DNA of 64,000 nt from Rhynchospora pubera (lineage: Eukaryota; Streptophyta; Magnoliopsida; Poales; Cyperaceae): NCBI GenBank assembly GCA_028095005.1, contig CM051459.1, positions 112,317,431 through 112,381,430 on the forward strand, in the 5' to 3' direction. Under the pieces are notes generated by a model. That model was not told the DNA's origin. It ran no database searches and saw only the letters and a list, made by a program, of their open reading frames with translations. Positions 1-10,111 of this stretch are shown here, piece by piece. The translations under genes were made by a program, and so were the position numbers. Every line of letters begins with the position of its first letter. The stretch's first letter is position 1.

Positions 1-3000
1 GACCACTCGCGCTCAAACTTCGTTAAAAATTCTCCACTACAACGATAAAATCAAATAAGTCTCCGCTGCAACGACAAAAAGAAAAAGAATGATAGAAATC
101 AAACGCGTACGGAGAACGCAAATTCCTCCATTTCTTCTTTTTCAAAATGTAAATCTCCGACGAACTTGGAAAGTGAAAGACCAAAAGTGAATATACTTCA
201 AACCCAACTTTTTTTCAACCACAATCGGATTTTACGATCTATATACACATGTGTGTTTATATAGACATATAGAGATTAGGTTAGTACAATAGTATCTACG
301 AAATCTGCATTGTTGCCTTTATCCAATGCACGCTAGAGAAATGTCAATGAAAAAGTTGGAAGAATATGCTTTTCAATGGCAAATCGGAATTTTCTTCTTT
401 GTTTTCTCCACATGATCCTGTTTCAATAAAGTTACTTTTGTTCTTTTATTTTTTTTTTATATACAATAAAGGTTCCTAGCCACTTTTCTTCCTTGAAGTT
501 TTGATCCCGTAGGATGAAAGTCAAGAAAGGCTATGTTTAATTATGAAAATAATATTATTTCAATATTAGATGGATTAGCAAAAAATGTGTTATTTTGTAT
601 TTAACAAAGAAATTTAAAATTTTCAACATATATTAATTTGGATTAGTTATCCTTCCAAACAAAATTTAACTGATATTTTCATGTAATATAAATGGTGCAA
701 ATTACATTATCAAGGAATCTCCTAATGAATGGGGTTATTAGATTAATGAAATGCAAATTATTTAATCTAATTTCATGTTCAATAGAGACTAAACGTTGGT
801 GCAACGAAATGTTTGAATTTCATTTAAATGAAAGGACCATAGGGCATATGGTTTGGCTTAATTAAATGGTCAGATGGTCTGCGCAAGTAAAAACCAAAGA
901 AAAAATCAGTTTATCATTGAACTGAGTTGCGTTCGTTTTTGCGAGATCGTTGTTAAACGAATTCGGACGGAATTTAATTAAGTCGGCAGAATTTATTAAA
1001 CTAATAGTTTAATTAATTTGGCCAGATGCATTTGCACTTGTGATCTTAGCCATTAATTATGCATTTATCAAGTAATTAAGATTTTTTTATATACTCTATT
1101 ATTCTGATGGAGAGTTATTAGAGTATCATTTTTCTCTATTTCAAAACTAAAGGCACCATTTGAGAGGAATAGAGAAAGGAGAAGGAAGACGAGATCAGAA
1201 CCGATGTCCCAGAGTTCACCATCAAGGTAAGAGAAACAGTTCGGTTATGTAGTGCTTTTTTCGGTGTTGTAATCTGCAAGAATTCAATCTATTCTATTAT
1301 TCACAAGTGAAAACATGGCCGGAGCTAATTGATTGATCTTGATTTATTTCGCATTCAAGTTCGTTAAATTGCCAACATTTCATACATATCATCCGCATAT
1401 ATTGTTTGCAACAAATTGAAATTCCTATTGTAATTAATCAACTTGTTGATTTGTCTTTAAAATAATTACATCTCGATGGAATGAATAATCAGGATTAAAT
1501 TGCTCGTTTAATTTATAGTAGTGATATCTTGTGTCCTTTCTACAGGGATTAGATTAGACTGTAGAATGATAAGATCGTTGTTATAATCAAGTAAACTAAA
1601 AGGAATTGTGGGACCAAGTCTCCACTATAGCACAAGTGGGACTGGCTTGAGTTGAAAAGGGAGAACAAAAATCCCAAAAAGGGCCTCTGAGAAGTGGTCC
1701 CACTGGTAAATCACTTGGTCTATAGCCGTCTATGAAAAGGTCTCACCAACGAATATTCCCACCGACCTTATCGTCAGTCTCGGCTTCTGCTGCTCTTTTT
1801 CCTCCATGCATCGACCGGATCCTCTGTTGCACTGCAACCAACAGTGAAGAATGTGGTGTTATATTGTATGCGCTCGAATTTTGAGAGGAAAAAAATTATG
1901 CAAACATTTGATTGAAAGAAATTTTCTGACTAATACGTATATATGTTATTTTAGGATCAGTATTTTTTTTATTTGGAAGAAAGTGATAAATTTTGATATT
2001 CCATAATCTATGGAAAATTTTGAATAATTAGTTTAATTGTAGTTTTAATTAATGAATTTCTTCAACCCAGAAAAGAAACAATGATAAACAAAATATTCGA
2101 AGTGTGAGAGTATAGCACCAGGTCATCAGCTGAATTTAGTATTCACATTATAATTTTTTTAATGACCAATAGAGATAGTTATAGTACGATTAAATTCCGT
2201 AAAAATTATAATTTCACTTAATATTCTTCTATGCGTGCTATAGAAAAATGAATAGATAGAGTGATGAGTGATCAAGCTAAATACTAAGTATTAACTCATA
2301 TTCTTTATAAAAATAATATTATATTAAAATTTTGACAATAATTTAAACAAAAATTTATGTGTCAGACACTTTATATTACTATTATGGTTGACAATATTCA
2401 AACAAGTTACTAGTTTCAACATACAACTAATATTACTAACAACAATAAATAGATATGCCAATTTGGACTTAATTTAAATTGATTAATTGCCAATTTGGTC
2501 GACAAATTTTATGTCGGACGACTAATCAGCTAATTAATAACAACATGTACCAATAATCAATTGTGGTAGCAAAAAATATGTTTTATTTAAATAAATTTGG
2601 CGACAATTTAACATTTAAATCCACACAATTACTCCCCTCAAATAATATTCATACCGTTTTGCATTGCTAATAAAAAAAATAAAATCTTTGCTGATTCACG
2701 CGAATATAATCTATGACTTTCAGGCTTTCAGCGAAGTACGTACTGCACCAAAGACCGTACGGTAGGACTACCGCAGAGAATTCACGCTTGAAATCAATCT
2801 TCGACCACTCTTCAAACCATGTTCTTACTGAGCTGGGAGTGGTCTACCAAGTACCAATACCTTACGGGGCATCTTCTCCAAAAAAAATAAAAAAATAAAT
2901 AATTAGAGATGGCAAACAATGCAGTAAACCAAGCTGAAGTGAAAACTAATACAAATATCATTCTCATAAAGGAATTAATTTTAAAAATACGTATTTAATT

Positions 3001-3509
3001 TGCTTATGTCATTTTTTTACGTGGTCACAAAAATATGTTTGAAACACTGCAAGTACTAATTAAATTTGGACTAGATGGTACATAAAATAACTAAAGAACA
3101 ATTTGATCGATGTTTCTTTTATTTCTTTTTTTTTTTTTGGGGGGGGGGGGGCTTGATAGATGCTACCGATGACAAGCTGATGAATGTTATTGGTTATCAA
3201 AACTTCTTCTTATTATTTTTTTTATCAATGAATACATCTGTATTAATTAGCTACAAGAAAATAATCGCTTTTCTATTTTTTTTTTCAATTTCTCAACAAA
3301 GAAATATAATCAGGGGATCAGGTACTATATGATTCATCCTACATTGATATATATATATCTTATTATAGACAAAAGCTACACTAAGTTTTATTTAGAAAAA
3401 AATTCTAAAAATCTTTAGAATAATTGTGTTAAATAGTTTACATGCATGCTTTATTTCTTTCATCGTTCTGATTAAAATTACTTAGTGAAGATCATTGTAT
3501 AAGAAATAT
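1..3509. other. AT-rich intergenic DNA, no gene recognised
   Basis: I see no convincing coding region, RNA gene or complete transposon here. The stretch is AT-rich with many short A/T runs. A T-run followed directly by a G-run of about a dozen G sits near 3125-3151, a sequence type prone to sequencing or assembly error. The short open frames at 2713-2898 and 3075-3332 have no recognisable protein features, and the second one only translates the homopolymers. Confidence 0.5.
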
Positions 3510-3778
3510 GTATGTGTTGTACTAAACGTCTCTAGGTTTGTCGATTGCAAAACAATATCATTTGGCATTTAACAATCTTCTTTGAGTTTTATAGGAAGAA
3601 GATACAATTTATGAGGACTTGGATAAAAGCTTTAAGAAAGATCAAGATCAAGTCATTAGAGAGCTTGTGGGCTAGTTTAGACCAGGATAGAAGGTATACT
3701 TTAGTCCTTGTTTATCCTTAAAATGGTCTAGATAGCGAAAAGCTCAATAAACCAGCAAAATCATGTTTTCTGTGACCT

Positions 3779-4375
3779 AGCGTCGTACAACGCTATATAG
3801 AGTTACACAACGCCAGAACAGCTAAATTCATACTTTTGTGAATCAACGTTGCACAACGCTATATAGAGTTAGGCAACGCTGATTCACAACGTTGTACAAC
3901 GCTAATCAGAGTTGTACAACGCTGCAGTTAAGAAACTTGGAAAATTTCCTGAGTACCATCGTGCAACGCCATATAGCGTTGCACAACGCCACAAAAATCC
4001 CAAGTTAGCTGTGCTGTTTTTACATGCAAAGTCTCTGGAGACGTTAGCCAACGTCTTTCAGCGTTGGGTAACGTTAGCGTTGTGTGACGGCATATAGAGT
4101 TGTACAACGCTCTGTTGAATCTGTCAGAGTTGTTCCTTTTGTCTCCCTTTAGCGTTGTGTAACGCCATTCAGTGGCAAGCAACGCTCTGACAATTTCCAA
4201 CGGAATTGTCGGAGCTTTCCTTTGGTTTTACACTCCTGCGTTGTGCGACGGCATATAGCGTTGCACAACGCTCTGACAGACCAACGGCTATATTAAAGAG
4301 CCGTTAGAATTTACAACGGTCATATTCCAGCGTTGTATAACGCTGATCAGCGTTGTACAACGCTGTGGCCTGTTT
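3779..4375. repeat. Array of short GCGTTGTACAACGC-type palindromes
   Basis: Within about 600 bp the core CGTTGYRYAACG or its half-sites occurs more than ten times, often as two half-sites separated by about 5-10 bp that include 'atatag'. The best copy is the perfect 16-bp palindrome AGCGTTGTACAACGCT near 4354. Copies vary in the central dinucleotides and in single arms. The array sits directly upstream of the LTR TATA-like run. Clustered palindromic sites in U3 suggest a binding array for a dimeric transcription factor; this is inference. Confidence 0.8.
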
Positions 4376-4403
4376 TTGCTGGGGAACTGCTCATTTCGAG
4401 CCC

Positions 4404-4411
4404 TATATATA
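4404..4411 (+). promoter_or_regulatory. TATA-like run of the solo LTR promoter
   Basis: A TATATATA run follows the palindrome array and is followed by a CT-rich leader (ttgttctctctctatg). This is the expected arrangement of a U3 core promoter with the start about 30 bp downstream. Activity is not known. Confidence 0.5.
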
Positions 4412-5202
4412 TCCACCCCTTGTTCTCTCTCTATGAGAGGCTTTACTTTGCAAAATTAGACCAAAATTGAGCCTTTGAGCACAGGGATACTCTCCCACTT
4501 GAGCTTTTCATAGCTAGACCATATTGAGAGATTTAGTAGCCTCAAACACCACCGCCCCGACATTGTCGCTAGGTGTAGGTTGGAATAGGTCGAGAGCTCT
4601 TCTCCTTTGAGGCCGTTGTGCCATTCGAGTTAGGCCGATCCGCCTCGAGTGTCCTTGTGACGAGGTGATTCGGTTCGAAGTTGTAGTCCCGTTCGTTGTG
4701 GAATTGAACGGAGCGCGCCCATTTCGAGGTTGCGAAACTCCCGGAGACGTACGACTAAGGCTAGCATTTCCTAGCGGGTCGGAACTCCGTAATCATACCG
4801 AGTGTTCAATTTCTCTCTCTCTTTTTCTCTTTATTATCTTGCTATACTTGAATTGTTTGTGTGCTTGCTTGTATTGGGTATCAATTGAATTGTGTTAGGG
4901 TAGTTCATACCAAACCGGTCCAAAACCTTAAATCGTTTCCGCTAAAACTTGATTAAGCCGCCCCCTCTAGGGACAACAGTATGCTTAGCGTATAAAATTT
5001 AGTGCCTTAAACATTATATTCAATTTTATTATACAGTTTTGATAAATGTCATCCCGATTATATGTCAAATGGTCCACACATTTATTGTAGATTGAGTCTA
5101 AATTGAGTTATGCACGTGATCACAATTACAATTGCATGCTTATCTAAATCTAAATCTTAGATGTCTCATGGTCACATATCCACTTGACCTCCTTCAAAGG
5201 CC

Positions 5203-5210
5203 TATATAAA
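5203..5210 (+). promoter_or_regulatory. TATA box of the DUF4408/DUF761 gene
   Basis: TATATAAA lies about 77 bp before the ATG at 5287. This is normal for a plant gene with a short 5'UTR and supports choosing that ATG. Confidence 0.6.
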
Positions 5211-5286
5211 CATCGTATATATGACCATTTCATGACCCTACTTGAACAGTACTAAACCTAAGACTGCAAGAAATAAAAACAAGCAA

Positions 5287-5901
5287 ATGGTCATGAACAA
5301 GCTTCCACCCTTCTCTCAACTATCAAAGCTAGCATTTATTCTCATTTTCATTCTCCTAACACCCCTCGTTCCCTCATCTTTAAGGCCACCATACCTCTAT
5401 TTTCTCTTCAACATCCTTGTTGTATCATTAGGCATCGAGTCGGGGTTATTGAAGGCAATTACATCACCTCATGAGGAGAAAAAACCTAATTCGATCCCTC
5501 AGGCTCCAATTCTTTATCCTAACATCCAAAATGGTTCAAATGTTATGACCAGAACACGAAGCATAGCTGCTATTGCTAACCAAGCGCTTGCAAAACCTAT
5601 CGAGAAGGCGAAAGTAGAGATAGGTGGAATTATTGGGGTTAACAAGCTCAAGAAGTGTGCATCAAGGCCAAGCATATTCTTTATAGGAGGATTAGAAAGC
5701 GAACATGAATGTAAAAAGGAGAACAAAAAGGAAAACAAGGAAGAAGAAAAAGAAGAGCAATGGATGGAGACAGAGGAGATGACCAAACAAGAGTTATTCG
5801 CGAAAGCCGAGAGTTTCATCGGGAACTTCTACAGACAGTTGAAGATGCAGCGTGAGGAATCATGGAAGAAAATTCATGGCCTTTATCATAAGGCCTTTTA
5901 G
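5287..5901 (+). CDS. DUF4408/DUF761 domain membrane protein
   Basis: An intronless gene of 204 codons plus stop. Residues about 14-31 and 36-52 form two hydrophobic segments separated by a short RPP turn, as in the N-terminal DUF4408 region of plant proteins. The middle is basic and low in complexity with a Lys/Glu-rich run around 140-160. The C-terminal 35 residues contain ELFAKAESFIGNFYRQLK, which fits the DUF761 C-terminal motif. Proteins of this architecture are plant-specific, often stress- or organ-related, and of unknown biochemical role; membrane association is inferred from the hydrophobic segments. The frame is open further upstream but without ATG; the ATG at 5287 sits 77 bp after a TATA box, and another in-frame ATG follows at 5293. 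An LTR ends about 310 bp upstream. Confidence 0.8.
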   Translation: MVMNKLPPFSQLSKLAFILIFILLTPLVPSSLRPPYLYFLFNILVVSLGIESGLLKAITSPHEEKKPNSIPQAPILYPNIQNGSNVMTRTRSIAAIANQALAKPIEKAKVEIGGIIGVNKLKKCASRPSIFFIGGLESEHECKKENKKENKEEEKEEQWMETEEMTKQELFAKAESFIGNFYRQLKMQREESWKKIHGLYHKAF

Positions 5902-7244
5902 GGGTTTCTCAAATTATTTTAATTCTTATTCTAATTAATTAGTTTTAAAAAGTTGCAAAAAGTAAAAAACAATGAAGTTGGTCTTCAAACAAAATTATGA
6001 ATATATGTCATATGAATATATATTCCTAGAAGGGGAGGGTCACGAGGTGAACAGAAGGCTATTTTTTTGGTCCTTTTTGGTCACACTATAATTATATTCC
6101 TGTTGTATAATTTCAGATTTGTGGTCTTGTTTATATGGTATGTCTTCAGGTGCAATATAAATATTATGAGAAAATAAAATAGGGATGTTAATTAAGGCGT
6201 TATGATTGTTACTTTACATACACATGCACGTCCATTCTTTATCATCATATTCTGTGACGATCTGGACCATCTGGTATTTATAGATCATGCTTCATGCACC
6301 ATAGCGATATGCCACTTCATAATTTTTTTCTTCCTACACCTACAAGTTTATGTTTCTTTCTTATTGTCAAAGTTCAGATGTCGTATCAAATCAACAAATT
6401 TATCTGTCTTTCTTATTGTCAAAGTTCTGATGTGGTATTCCTACATGCAGCCTGCTTTAGTGCGCACATACCTTAATGGCTCGTTTATCTTGTTCCCGTC
6501 AATTATAAATTAGTTCGACATATAACTGTCAACTCAATAGCATTCACATTTCCACGCATTTATGATGTAAGTTTCAATATTTGCTTGTCATCAAATGTAT
6601 ATGACAATACATATGCGAAATATAATCATACCTCAACCTTGTAACCACGGGGCACGGGACGTCCTTGCACATGAAGACCAGAGATCCAAATCCTCTCGAA
6701 CCTGGTCTGACCTGATTCTTGTGCCGGTTATTCATAGCAATATTGTCCCCATAGAAATTCAAAGGTAGCTACAACTGATACAAGCATACTCTGAAAGGGA
6801 CTCTGGTGCTAAATAATAAGAGAGAACTTTGGCACTGATACAATAAACATTTTACTGTGAAATTTGAGTAAGTTATAACCTACGTGTGTGAAGGAAATTG
6901 CAGTATTGCAAAGATATAGTGCCACAACCAATGTACATTGTACATAGAGCAACATAAGAACAGTAAGGTTAAGGTATATTATAAAATATATTCAATGTAG
7001 CTTAACAAGTTCAGAATATACTCAAAGGTCAACTGATTGAACATTTTTCATATGCCAACTCAAGGATGAATGAAAGATATACTGAAAAGGTACCACCCTC
7101 ATATTTTCTTCATTACAATCATCTAAAACAAACATGTTTGAAATGTTAAACAAAACTTTGTAATTTCTCCATCAAAATCTATCACCAAGCAAGCTCCCAC
7201 AAAATCTCCCAAAACAATATATGAAAGAAACCCTAATACAGTAA
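5902..7244. other. Intergenic region, no gene recognised
   Basis: AT-rich DNA between two converging genes. A direct repeat of about 20 bp (tttcttattgtcaaagttc) occurs near 6354 and 6410. A GC-richer patch near 6640-6770 is open on the minus strand for about 60 codons but matches nothing I recognise and has no convincing start or splice context. The part nearest 7244 should contain the 3'UTR of the RLP24 gene. Confidence 0.4.
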
Positions 7245-8845
7245 TTATTCTTCCATTGGGGTGTTCTCTGTTTGGGCATAAGATACTGTGACCTTCTGCT
7301 TTGGAAGAGTGAGAGTAGCATCCTCTTTGAGTACCGATGGGGCCTTTACCAACGAAATGCTTTGTTCTAGTTCCCTCCTGTCTTCTGTCCTTCTATTGAC
7401 TCTTCCAACACTCAACCTGTCACACATTTTACAGATTTAGATTTTCCATTATTAACAAATAAAAAAAGTTTTTAAATAGAAAATAAAAGATCAGTTGTGG
7501 GATTGTGGCCAACAGCACAATAATGGGAAAATTTTGCAACTTGTAACATAAAAGAGTAATAACTATTATTAAAAGAAATCAAAAGTCAAACAACATAATT
7601 GGAAGGAAGATTTTTAACTATATTAAGCAGAATAACAGATACACCACCCATGATTCCTAAAATACTGTGATAATCCTCCTCACGTCCTCTTTTCAAAAGA
7701 GCAACAACAAAGAAAGGAAAGTTTGGGCGGGGCTACTTGAAACTTTCCAAGTTTCTTAAAGAGATATATGCACAAATTCACTCTTCTAATAATGATTGCA
7801 CATAAAATAGCTTGCAAGCGATTACATGTTAAGTTAATGAAATCGGACTCAGATGTGGTACAGTTGAAAAGGTTCATCATGAAAAAAGGAAGAAAAAGGC
7901 ACAACTCCAATACCCCTTAAATGTGCAAATGAATCAGTACACAGGGTTTCATGGGCAAATTATCACTATAAAACCTCAGAAAGCCAGTTACAAAAAGGTA
8001 GATTGACAAACCTTTTTGTGATATGGTCCTTCTGTCTCGTAGCCTTCACCTTAGAAATCTTTGGAATAGCCTGAAGAACCTTCTCTGTGTTGATACGATC
8101 ATACCTCTGCGGTCTATTTCTCTTCCTCTCAAACTCAAAGGTCGAATCCTGTTTTTAAGTAAACAGAAGAAAAAAAACACAAAGAAAAATATGAGATTGC
8201 CGCACCAAATTGACATCATAGTAGCATACAATCCGTCAAAGGAAGTTCTGGTGAAAGGGTGTTTCTTAAAAGATGTATTTTGCAGTTAAATCCTTATGAT
8301 GTAGTACTCCAAACATGCATATATTTTAGTACAAGGTTAGGCTTTTGCGACCTCCTCTACAAAAATTTGAAGATCCTCTATTTCTCAATTAAAACCAAAT
8401 CCCATCCATACGACATTAATACTGGACTCGACCAAGGTAACCAGAAAAAAGTATAAGAAATATAAATTATAAAGCTCCAATTAATACAAACCTGGGTCAT
8501 ATCCTTGCCATGCAAGCGCCGGTATGCTTTGGTCCACTTAACCTTGCGAGGGTTTCTCTTCATCTTGAAATTCTTGTGGCATTTCGACCGGCAGAACCGA
8601 AAAATCTAACAAAAATTTTATAAAAATTGAATCAAAATGAAGGTAGCAATTTTATCGTAGCTACTTGCTTATCTCAACTTGCAGACAAAACATAAAAGAA
8701 AAGAAAAGAAGCAAACAATTAACTACTTCAGAATAATCCTGATCAAAGTGACAAGGAGACCGACCTTAGCATCATTTCTGACAAACTGAATACCATGACC
8801 AGGGTAAATAGTAGAAGAGCAAAACCAGCACTTCTCTAACCTCAT
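7245..8845 (-). CDS. RLP24: Ribosome biogenesis protein RLP24 (L24e family), four coding exons
   Basis: Coding exons on the minus strand are 8845-8765, 8605-8492, 8148-8012 and 7416-7245, all with GT donors and AG acceptors. Together they give 504 nt, 167 residues plus stop, close to the ~160 residues usual for plant RLP24. The first ~65 residues form the L24e zinc-finger module: Cys6, Cys9, Cys32 and Cys36 (CX2C...CX3C), followed by the conserved MKRNPRKVKWTKAYR segment. The C-terminus has the typical VKAPSVLKEDATLTLPK and ends PMEE. RLP24 is a nucleolar/cytoplasmic pre-60S assembly factor that occupies the site later taken by ribosomal protein L24 and is released by an AAA-ATPase. Exon 3 ends in phase 2 and exon 4 restores an Arg codon. 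The third intron is the longest, about 0.6 kb. Continuity over all junctions makes the call firm. Confidence 0.93.
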
Positions 8846-8858
8846 CGCTACTCAAACC

Positions 8859-9002
8859 CTGTAAGAGCAAAACAACCAAGTTTATAGTGGAAAATATAAA
8901 CCAATTGTAGTAATAGTATAAAAGAGCAAAGTTGAGACCAAAGAAGTCGAGAAGGGAGCACGGAAATCAAAACCCAACTCGGAAAAGAGAGGACCGACTC
9001 AC
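8859..9002 (-). other. 5'UTR intron of the RLP24 gene
   Basis: On the minus strand a GTGAGT donor at 9002 and a CTCTTACAG acceptor at 8859 fit a 144-bp intron. A non-coding first exon lies upstream (9003 to about 9110), which is GC- and GGC-rich unlike its surroundings. The acceptor is 13 nt before the start codon. Leader introns are common in plant translation-related genes and often raise expression. Confidence 0.6.
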
Positions 9003-9140
9003 CGACTTGTTGCAAGCGGCGGCGGAGGAGAAGGGCGCCGATGGGGCGGAGCTGGGGAGGAGCGAAGAAGAGAGGAGCAATTAGGGATTATGGGGATTGG
9101 AACGAGATGCTCTGGTCGGCCGACTTCTCTGGACTTTCTT

Positions 9141-9244
9141 TATCTGAGCCGTTTGATTTAATCTCAACGGTTAATGAATGCCCTTACCATATTGATAGAC
9201 CCGAAAAATTTTAACCGTTGAGATTAACTCGGACGGCTCAGATC
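9141..9244. repeat. Fold-back (MITE-like) inverted repeat upstream of RLP24
   Basis: The arm at 9141-9175 (tctgagccgt...aatctcaacggtta) is the inverse of the arm at 9211-9244 with few mismatches; the loop is about 35 bp. The size and structure fit a tiny MITE or a MITE remnant. It lies just outside the predicted 5'UTR exon of the RLP24 gene, in its promoter. Confidence 0.7.
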
Positions 9245-9306
9245 GAAAAACGACCACTGGATCCGGGTCCGGCTGTGGCCTGTGGAGGATGCAAAATAAA
9301 TTTTAT

Positions 9307-9338
9307 TGGGCTGGGTGTTAAGAATTTTAGTTAGGCCC
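9307..9338 (-). promoter_or_regulatory. Two site II-type (TGGGCY/GGCCCA) motifs upstream of RLP24
   Basis: TTGGGCTGGG and TTAGGCCCAGG occur within about 30 bp. TGGGCC/T 'site II' elements bind TCP-type factors and are enriched in promoters of plant ribosomal and ribosome-biogenesis genes. They lie about 200 bp upstream of the presumed transcription start, with the fold-back repeat in between. Function is inferred from motif and gene class. Confidence 0.4.
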
Positions 9339-9344
9339 AGGTGT

Positions 9345-9954
9345 TACATTTTTTTTTCTTTAAATTCAATTAATCAGGCTACAAACATATAAATCGTTTT
9401 TTTTTTGTGAAACTAGCGAAAGATGGCTTCAATACGTGGGCAAATAAAAAAAATAAAATATTGATATTATTTTTTGTTATATATAAAATGTTACATGTTA
9501 GGCAATAAAGATATGATAAAATCAATAATTTAGTCTTTCTTTTAAATAAATAGCTAATTTGGTAGTAACTTAATTTCTTTTAAAAAGTCTAACCTTGATC
9601 TAGACCACTGATCAAATCAAATTACACAAATCAATGGTTTATAATTGATATAAGAATTGTTTACACCCTTTTATCTGACAAGTTTACTCCTTTTATATGA
9701 CAAGTTTACTCATTTTATATGGGTGCTTTTATAAGTAGTATAGATTTACCAATTAAAAAAGAACTAGATAATAATTAATTTTTATTTTTCTTATCTAGTG
9801 TTGGTATATTTATATTTGTTACTTCTTTTTCTTCAATTTTGGTTTACAATTATTCATAGTTTCAAAAAGTTTATATAAATCAATGAAGAAGAGTTTTGTG
9901 ATCTTGCTAAATATGGTGGAACGACCGCATATGAATTTGCCATAATTTCTGTTT
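9345..9954. other. AT-rich intergenic DNA, nothing recognised
   Basis: AT-rich sequence with T-runs and no coding potential. A short direct repeat (tgacaagtttact near 9676 and 9699) is the only structure I see. Confidence 0.4.
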
Positions 9955-10111
9955 GGGTGAGTTTGGATGAGAGAAGAAGAAGAGGAAGAAGGAAAATGGG
10001 AAGAAAAAAAATTATAAACAATCCAAACTCTTCACAAAGTTACACACTTCCCAATACTTCTTCCCACTTCTTCCCTTCTTCCCTTCTTCCCACACCTATC
10101 CAAACGCACCC
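9955..10111. mobile_element. MITE, ~157 bp, TIR GGGTGMGTTTGGAT
   Basis: The left end GGGTGAGTTTGGAT is the inverse of the right end ATCCAAACGCACCC with one mismatch. Inside are a purine-rich half (agaagaagaggaag) and a pyrimidine-rich half (cttcttcccttcttccc), so the whole block can fold back. TTT flanks both ends, a possible 3-bp target duplication. A related copy lies at 34168-34297. The family (PIF/Harbinger or hAT) is not certain. Confidence 0.65.

Larger units (their letters stand above)
3515..4978 (+). mobile_element. Solo LTR of an LTR retrotransposon
   Basis: The block starts TGTTGT and ends ACAACA, a perfect 6-bp terminal inverted repeat of the TG...CA type. It is flanked by a perfect 5-bp direct repeat GTATG at 3510-3514 and 4979-4983, the target-site duplication expected of LTR-element integration. 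No second LTR and no internal coding region lie next to it, so I infer a solo LTR left by unequal recombination between two LTRs. A TATA-like run at 4404-4411 gives the plus orientation, with U3 containing the palindrome array at 3779-4375. The superfamily cannot be fixed without the internal part. It ends about 225 bp before the TATA box of the DUF4408 gene, in the same orientation. Confidence 0.85.

Noticed and set aside
1600..1740. Possible inverted repeat gaccaagt...acttggtc
   Set aside because: Only 8-bp arms about 100 bp apart, no TIR/TSD structure.
6574..6762. 62-codon minus-strand frame with SRGFGSLVF, reminiscent of RNA-binding proteins
   Set aside because: The similarity is limited to a few residues, no RNP1/RNP2 pair, no start or splice context.
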